A DNA stretch of 24,260 bases, taken from a virus. The translations under genes were made by a program, and so were the position numbers. Under the pieces are notes generated by a model. The model worked only from the letters and a program-made list of their open reading frames with translations, did not search any database and was not told the DNA's origin. Location of the stretch: the IMG/VR virus record IMGVR_UViG_3300043772_001664, positions 1 through 24,260 of that record, one strand, 5' to 3'. Below are positions 19,910-24,260 of the stretch, piece after piece. Positions within the stretch are counted from its first letter, which is position 1; every line of letters begins with the position of its first letter.

Positions 19910-22039
19910 TTAGTTTAATTTAATTAATTCAACTTTTGTACTCTCATTTGAAGTATAGTCAAATTGATTTATTTTGCTTAAAAAGAAATATGAATTGAAC
20001 TCTGAAATGTAAATTGGATAAAAATAATTTAAGTTTATAATATCCAAAATGTTTAACCTAATATCTGTTTTTACTACTTTTAAATTTTGCAAAATAGCTA
20101 TTAAGTCAATTGAATAATCTAATAAGTATTGGAATCCTGCATTGTAATTTTTAGCACTATCAATGAACCATGTTAATGGAATATCAGTTGAAACAATTGT
20201 ATTTGTAATCCCATCAGTATAAGTAACTGTAAAATTTTCTTTTGATGTATATCCTGTTCTTGGCTGTACATCGTTTTTAAAACTTTCTGTTGTTGTTAAA
20301 GAAACGCCATCATGTAAATTAATATACATAACTTTTTTTCCATTTAACCTTAATACTGTTTCTGTTGCTGCAAAAGGACTTTCATATAAATCCTTATTTA
20401 ATTCTAAGTTTTGATTTCCTATTGTAATAACTCCATTACTGCCTTGTGGTAATTGTAAAACAAATTTATCTTCTTTATGATTTAAGTAATTGTTTTGCCC
20501 GTAAGAATCAATTTTAAAAGTTAATTCCTTTTCGTTTGTTTCATTTAATTTTCCACTCCAATCAACTGCATTGGAAATATTGTCTTTAATTTGGTTAAAT
20601 TCAAATAAAGTAACCTTTTTATTATCTTCATTTACAATTGGCACTAAACAATATCTAATCAAAGTGTCTTTAAAAAATTCACTTTGCTTAATATTAGTTA
20701 AACAATTATTTGGGCTTACTAAACCATTAAAAGCTAAATTTTCATTTAATAAAATATCTATATAAGAATCAGTTGCTAATCTAATATTGAATTGAGAAAC
20801 TAATCTACTATTTAAAAATTCTTCAGGTGCATTGGTATAAAGTGTTAAAATTAATCTCGGATATATTTTAACAATATCGCCTTGATTTAATCTTACTACA
20901 AAATTTTCAGTAAAAGCTTCACTTTGTGATATATCAATATTTCCAGTTCCGTTTGGAATTAAACTTGAATTTGTATAAGAATAAATTGTTTCGTGAAATT
21001 TTTTAACCTGAATATTATTAACTGTAACCCACCATTCTATTTTATAATTTGCTGTGAATATTGGCACAGTAACAGTTCCTGGGTATTGTGAACCACCAGT
21101 ATTAAAGAAATTTAATTTATTTAAATAAGTTGAATTAAAATAAAATTCAAAATTAAAATCACCTGAATAATTTGAACGATAATAAGAATCATAATTTTGT
21201 GAAGATGCATTGTAATTATTAGCATTACCAATAACTGAATTAGCAAAAATAAATTGAATATTTAAATTGTTATAATCAAATTGTATGTTTTGAAAATAAG
21301 GTAAAGTACTTTGTATTAATCTTATTCCATTTGCCTGTGCGTAAGACCTATTTGCTTTGTATCTACTATTATCAATTGTATCTTGGTCATTATAAAGTTT
21401 ATTTGTCGCTGTTGGTATTATATCGTGATTGTAAGCATCTATTGTGTCTGTACCTATATTGTTAATTAAAGTATAACCAGCATCCTCAACAATAGCTTCT
21501 ATTAAAGTTTTACGATAAAATGAAGGTAATAATAAACGTACATCAACTAAGCTTGATGCTGTCGGCATACCATTGTAATCAATCATTGGAAAAAAAACAC
21601 CTTCTGTTGCAGTTCTTTTGGAAATAACGTTTGATAAACTCCAAGTAGTTTCTAAACTTGGTGTGTTATCTACATTAATGTCTGATAAATTTTTGGATTT
21701 TAATATTTCATAGAACCCTGCATTACCAGTAAAGAATTGTAAAGTTATATCCTCTTCAATACTTTCAACTGAAACAAAACCATTTTTAAATAAAAAGCCA
21801 TCAATTAATATTTGGCAATCTAAACGAGAATAAGGAAGTAAAGAGTTTGAATTTAGAAAATCAATATAATCTAAAGCCTGTAAATTATTATTTGTTCTTG
21901 GTACTTTAAATGTGTTTGAATATTCGCTTTCTCGTTTTGTAATATCTTCAATATTAATCAATGAAAAAGATTGCACGATTCTTTCTTCATCGTATAAATC
22001 AATGATTTTGTCTTGTATTTTAATTTCGAGAATAGCCAC
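19910..22039 (-). CDS. Large tail or baseplate protein, following tape measure order
   Basis: The product has 709 residues. The N-terminus is characteristic of Bacteroidetes phage tail proteins: IKIQDKIIDLYDEERIVQSF, INIEDITKRESEYSNTFKVP (28-47), then LLPYSRLDCQILIDGFLFKN. The middle is Asn/Tyr-rich beta sequence (~240-330); the end (LNLNYFYPIYISEFNSYFFL, STKVELIKL) fits a distal tail or hub protein. The start is GTG at 22039, 2 nt after the preceding stop. No enzyme motif is seen. The role as distal tail or hub protein is inferred from position before the tape measure gene and from the family pattern. Confidence 0.6.
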   Translation of the reverse strand: MAILEIKIQDKIIDLYDEERIVQSFSLINIEDITKRESEYSNTFKVPRTNNNLQALDYIDFLNSNSLLPYSRLDCQILIDGFLFKNGFVSVESIEEDITLQFFTGNAGFYEILKSKNLSDINVDNTPSLETTWSLSNVISKRTATEGVFFPMIDYNGMPTASSLVDVRLLLPSFYRKTLIEAIVEDAGYTLINNIGTDTIDAYNHDIIPTATNKLYNDQDTIDNSRYKANRSYAQANGIRLIQSTLPYFQNIQFDYNNLNIQFIFANSVIGNANNYNASSQNYDSYYRSNYSGDFNFEFYFNSTYLNKLNFFNTGGSQYPGTVTVPIFTANYKIEWWVTVNNIQVKKFHETIYSYTNSSLIPNGTGNIDISQSEAFTENFVVRLNQGDIVKIYPRLILTLYTNAPEEFLNSRLVSQFNIRLATDSYIDILLNENLAFNGLVSPNNCLTNIKQSEFFKDTLIRYCLVPIVNEDNKKVTLFEFNQIKDNISNAVDWSGKLNETNEKELTFKIDSYGQNNYLNHKEDKFVLQLPQGSNGVITIGNQNLELNKDLYESPFAATETVLRLNGKKVMYINLHDGVSLTTTESFKNDVQPRTGYTSKENFTVTYTDGITNTIVSTDIPLTWFIDSAKNYNAGFQYLLDYSIDLIAILQNLKVVKTDIRLNILDIINLNYFYPIYISEFNSYFFLSKINQFDYTSNESTKVELIKLN

Positions 22040-22041
22040 AT

Positions 22042-23148
22042 TTATTGTCTTTGTATGTTTAACCTTTCAGCATATAAAAAGTTCATTGAAATTTCATACA
22101 TGTTTTCCTTTGTATTGTATTTTTCAAATGAACCTATATCTAATATCAATGGAATAAAAACACCATTAATATACTGCCAACATTGAATTGAATACCTAAG
22201 CGTATCTAAAAAGTCTATTTGATTTAAAATTAATCCAGTTGAATAAACTTTGAATCCATTGTGAACATTTTTTATTTCAGAATACCTTTTAATATCATTT
22301 GTTAAGTAAGTTGATTTCTTACCTATTTCAACATTGAAATCTTTTCTTTGAGTGAAAATAAAGTTACCACGACCTCCCTGCCTGTTTAACCAAACTATGT
22401 TTACATTTTCATCTGAACAGCAATTATCTATTTCTTCAAATAATGAATCAACTACAATTACAGTTATTGCAGCAGCACCTTCAAAAGTATTTCTTAAATA
22501 AGCACTTGCATTGTAATAAAATGTTCCTGTAGAAGTTGGTGCTAAGCTCCAATATTGAGTATAAGAATTTATTGTGTTATTAGTTATCCATGCCGGTAAT
22601 GTGCTGTTAATTATAAGCTGTTCACCATTTGGAAATAAACCATCAGTTCCAAAACTTACTTGTGTTGTTTTGTTTTTTTCAACTCTTATAACTCTGTCAT
22701 ATTTATTATAAACTATTCCAGCATTATTGTAAGTTAATACGGGTGGTGGTTCAACAACATTAAATGTAAAAGTTTGAGCTTGATAAATCCCGACACTAAA
22801 TCCTTTTAAACAGAAAGCATTAAAGCTTAAAATATAAGTTCCTGCAGTATCAATTTTTACTTTTATTTCATTTACATAATCAGTTGAATTATAAAGTAAA
22901 CTTGGGTTTAATGCTGTTATATAGCTTAAAGGGTAATCTAAAGTATTTATATTTGTACTTTGTGTTACCGTTGCCCAATTAGGTAAAGAATATGTTGAAG
23001 ATGAATAAAACTCACCAATTATAAAAGTTTCCACATAATTTAAATAAACATTAAAAAGTGGTTCATAATCATTAACATAAACTTGGTTTAAGTCTATAGT
23101 TATTTCCTGACCTTTTAATAATGTAAATGTTTTATTTGGAATTGCCAT
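22042..23148 (-). CDS. Tail structural protein, beta-rich
   Basis: The product has 368 residues. The first ~235 are Ig-like beta sequence (FTLLKGQEITIDLNQVYV; WATVTQSTN; TAGTYILSFNAFCLKGFSVG; VEKNKTTQVSFGT). Near residues 237-270 lies the segment EEIDNCCSDENVNIVWLNRQ followed by GGRGNFIFTQRKDFNVE, a pattern found in tail proteins next to the large tail protein in Bacteroidetes phages. The C-terminal half (GLILNQIDFLDTLRYSIQCW; YEISMNFLYAERLNIQRQ) resembles distal-tail type domains. It overlaps the gene above by one base (TAATG). Confidence 0.55.
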   Translation of the reverse strand: MAIPNKTFTLLKGQEITIDLNQVYVNDYEPLFNVYLNYVETFIIGEFYSSSTYSLPNWATVTQSTNINTLDYPLSYITALNPSLLYNSTDYVNEIKVKIDTAGTYILSFNAFCLKGFSVGIYQAQTFTFNVVEPPPVLTYNNAGIVYNKYDRVIRVEKNKTTQVSFGTDGLFPNGEQLIINSTLPAWITNNTINSYTQYWSLAPTSTGTFYYNASAYLRNTFEGAAAITVIVVDSLFEEIDNCCSDENVNIVWLNRQGGRGNFIFTQRKDFNVEIGKKSTYLTNDIKRYSEIKNVHNGFKVYSTGLILNQIDFLDTLRYSIQCWQYINGVFIPLILDIGSFEKYNTKENMYEISMNFLYAERLNIQRQ

Positions 23149-23732
23149 TATGAAGTAGTTACTATTCTATATTTAATTGAATAATTAATCGTTCCATTAC
23201 CACCCGATATTCCTGCAGTTGAATAAATTTCAACACTTTGATTTATAATGTCATCACTATAAGTATTATTAGATGAATTTGATATTCTTATTGCTGTATC
23301 TAATGTATTTAATGTGCTGTCATCTAATGCATTTGAAATAATATCCCTTGCTGTTTCTAATGTATACCTAACTCTTAATGTAAACGAACCAGTAAATGCA
23401 ACTGTTAATGGTTTATAATGAAAAGATGCATTTTCAACAACGTAATATTTATTTGCCCCTGCTAAGCCTAATAAAACTAATGGGGTTGTGTCTAAAGCAT
23501 TTATTTGTGCAGCTGTTAAAGTTCCTGAAACTTCCAATAAAGGTAATGTTTGCCATGTTTTATCACCTCTCCAATATTGTGAAGTTGTCCCTGCTGTAAT
23601 TAAATTCTCGTAGGAATCAGTAATATCATTTACTACTGTTCTAACATCGTTTGCTGAAATATCCCCTGTTGTATTATCTGCCAACAAAGTTGAAATTTCA
23701 GTTAGTATCTGTGCTTTTGTTTTTACTGCCAT
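23148..23732 (-). CDS. Tail or fibre-type protein
   Basis: The product has 194 residues. The N-terminus, KTKAQILTEISTLLADNTTG followed by DISANDVRTVVNDITDSYEN (3-43), is a recurrent module at the start of Bacteroidetes phage tail and fibre proteins. A short YWRGDKTWQTLP segment (53-64), also typical of fibres, follows, then beta sequence (VAFTGSFTLRVRYTLETA; NGTINYSIKYRIVTTS). It may be a short fibre or baseplate component. It starts 7 nt after the stop of the preceding gene and shares one base with the next. Confidence 0.6.
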   Translation of the reverse strand: MAVKTKAQILTEISTLLADNTTGDISANDVRTVVNDITDSYENLITAGTTSQYWRGDKTWQTLPLLEVSGTLTAAQINALDTTPLVLLGLAGANKYYVVENASFHYKPLTVAFTGSFTLRVRYTLETARDIISNALDDSTLNTLDTAIRISNSSNNTYSDDIINQSVEIYSTAGISGGNGTINYSIKYRIVTTS

Positions 23733-23739
23733 TGTGTAA

Positions 23740-24260
23740 TTATGTTATATCAAAACCTTGTGCAAATTGATTTGTTTGAAATGCATTATTGAACCCTGCA
23801 ACCGCTTGTTCAAATCCATTGAATGCTTTTAATTTAGGATAACCGCCATCAAATATAGTGTAAAATGTATTTCCACAGCCCCACAACAATTGTTCATCTA
23901 CATTTGTCAATGGTAAGCCATTTGATAAGTAAACAGCATTTAATTCATCTGTTGGAATACTTGAATTAAGAACTAAAGCATAATCGGTAATTTCCTCATC
24001 CCAAACTAAACGGAATGCATTGAATACGCTAAAATCATAATCCTGTGTTAATACTGGCGGCTCAATAGTGAAACACTTTTGAACTAAACCTTTTATGTTT
24101 ATTTCTAATTGGTAATTAGAATTGAAAATATAAGTAAATGAAGTTACTAAAGTATAAGGTAAAGCTGCATCAAATTGTTCACCAGTATTAAAACCTTTGT
24201 ATAATTCAAATTGAGGCAATCTAAGCGACTTTATGAATACATCGCCTGTTATGTTAACAT
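23740..24260 (-). CDS. Partial tail-region protein, start outside the window
   Basis: At least 173 residues are in frame up to the right edge. A TTG at 24219 could start a 159-residue protein, but the frame stays open beyond it (VNITGDVFIKSLRLPQFELY), so the real start is likely outside. The visible sequence is beta-rich with aromatic patches (SFTYIFNSNYQLEINIKGLV; FTIEPPVLTQDYDFSVF; LLWGCGNTFYTIFDGGYPKL) and ends AGFNNAFQTNQFAQGFDIT. No family is recognised. Its place at the head of the tail transcript suggests a tail structural protein. Confidence 0.55.
   Translation of the reverse strand, partial: VNITGDVFIKSLRLPQFELYKGFNTGEQFDAALPYTLVTSFTYIFNSNYQLEINIKGLVQKCFTIEPPVLTQDYDFSVFNAFRLVWDEEITDYALVLNSSIPTDELNAVYLSNGLPLTNVDEQLLWGCGNTFYTIFDGGYPKLKAFNGFEQAVAGFNNAFQTNQFAQGFDIT

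Noticed and set aside
1-24260. tRNA genes, CRISPR arrays, insertion sequences, attachment sites
   Set aside because: No cloverleaf, spaced direct repeats, transposase motifs or integrase were seen on either strand by eye; a tool scan would be needed to exclude weak cases.

Overview
The window is a block of a tailed double-stranded DNA phage (free phage or prophage) that very probably infects a member of the Bacteroidetes, most likely Flavobacteriia. Four things point there. The DNA is very AT-rich. The best promoters have the Bacteroidetes form, TTG then about 19 bases then TAnnTTTG. Most starts lack Shine-Dalgarno sites and genes are chained by ATGA or 1-14 nt overlaps. Many products look like families common in Bacteroidetes phages (DUF6712-like connector, DUF5675-like lysis-region protein, DUF5672-like glycosyltransferase). 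TAA, TAG and TGA all act as stops, so the code is standard. No tRNA, CRISPR, integrase, transposase or terminase was seen. All but one of the genes are on the minus strand, so the layout is described from high to low coordinates.

24260-17422 is the tail module: three tail or baseplate-type proteins, a 709-residue tail protein and an 828-residue tape measure. A lone plus-strand gene (17242-17430) fills the gap after it. 17177-14332 is the head module: a ClpP-like prohead protease fused to a scaffold-like tail, the major capsid protein, and an abundant-looking virion protein, possibly the tail tube. A hairpin follows the capsid gene, and a strong terminator with a UUCG loop closes the module.

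14256-8376 is an accessory cassette set between the capsid genes and the portal. It holds an HAD-type hydrolase fused to phage head-associated modules, three clear glycosyltransferases, one GT-like DUF5672 protein, two SAM methyltransferases, a small protein, and a GT25 glycosyltransferase. The GT25 N-terminal motif lies in the -1 frame of the small protein and has no usual start codon. The enzymes could build and methylate a glycan on the virion or on the host surface; the sequence does not say which.

8335-2270 is portal, connector, a BppU-like protein, tail fibre, small beta-rich proteins and the lysis region, ending in a terminator. A small membrane protein and a second terminator follow. 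A consensus promoter then starts a separate operon (1848-1, running off the window) of small probably early genes, including an HTH protein and one resembling the C-terminal domain of RNA polymerase alpha. The order tail, head, glycan cassette, portal, fibre, lysis is permuted relative to the usual portal, protease, capsid, tail, lysis order.
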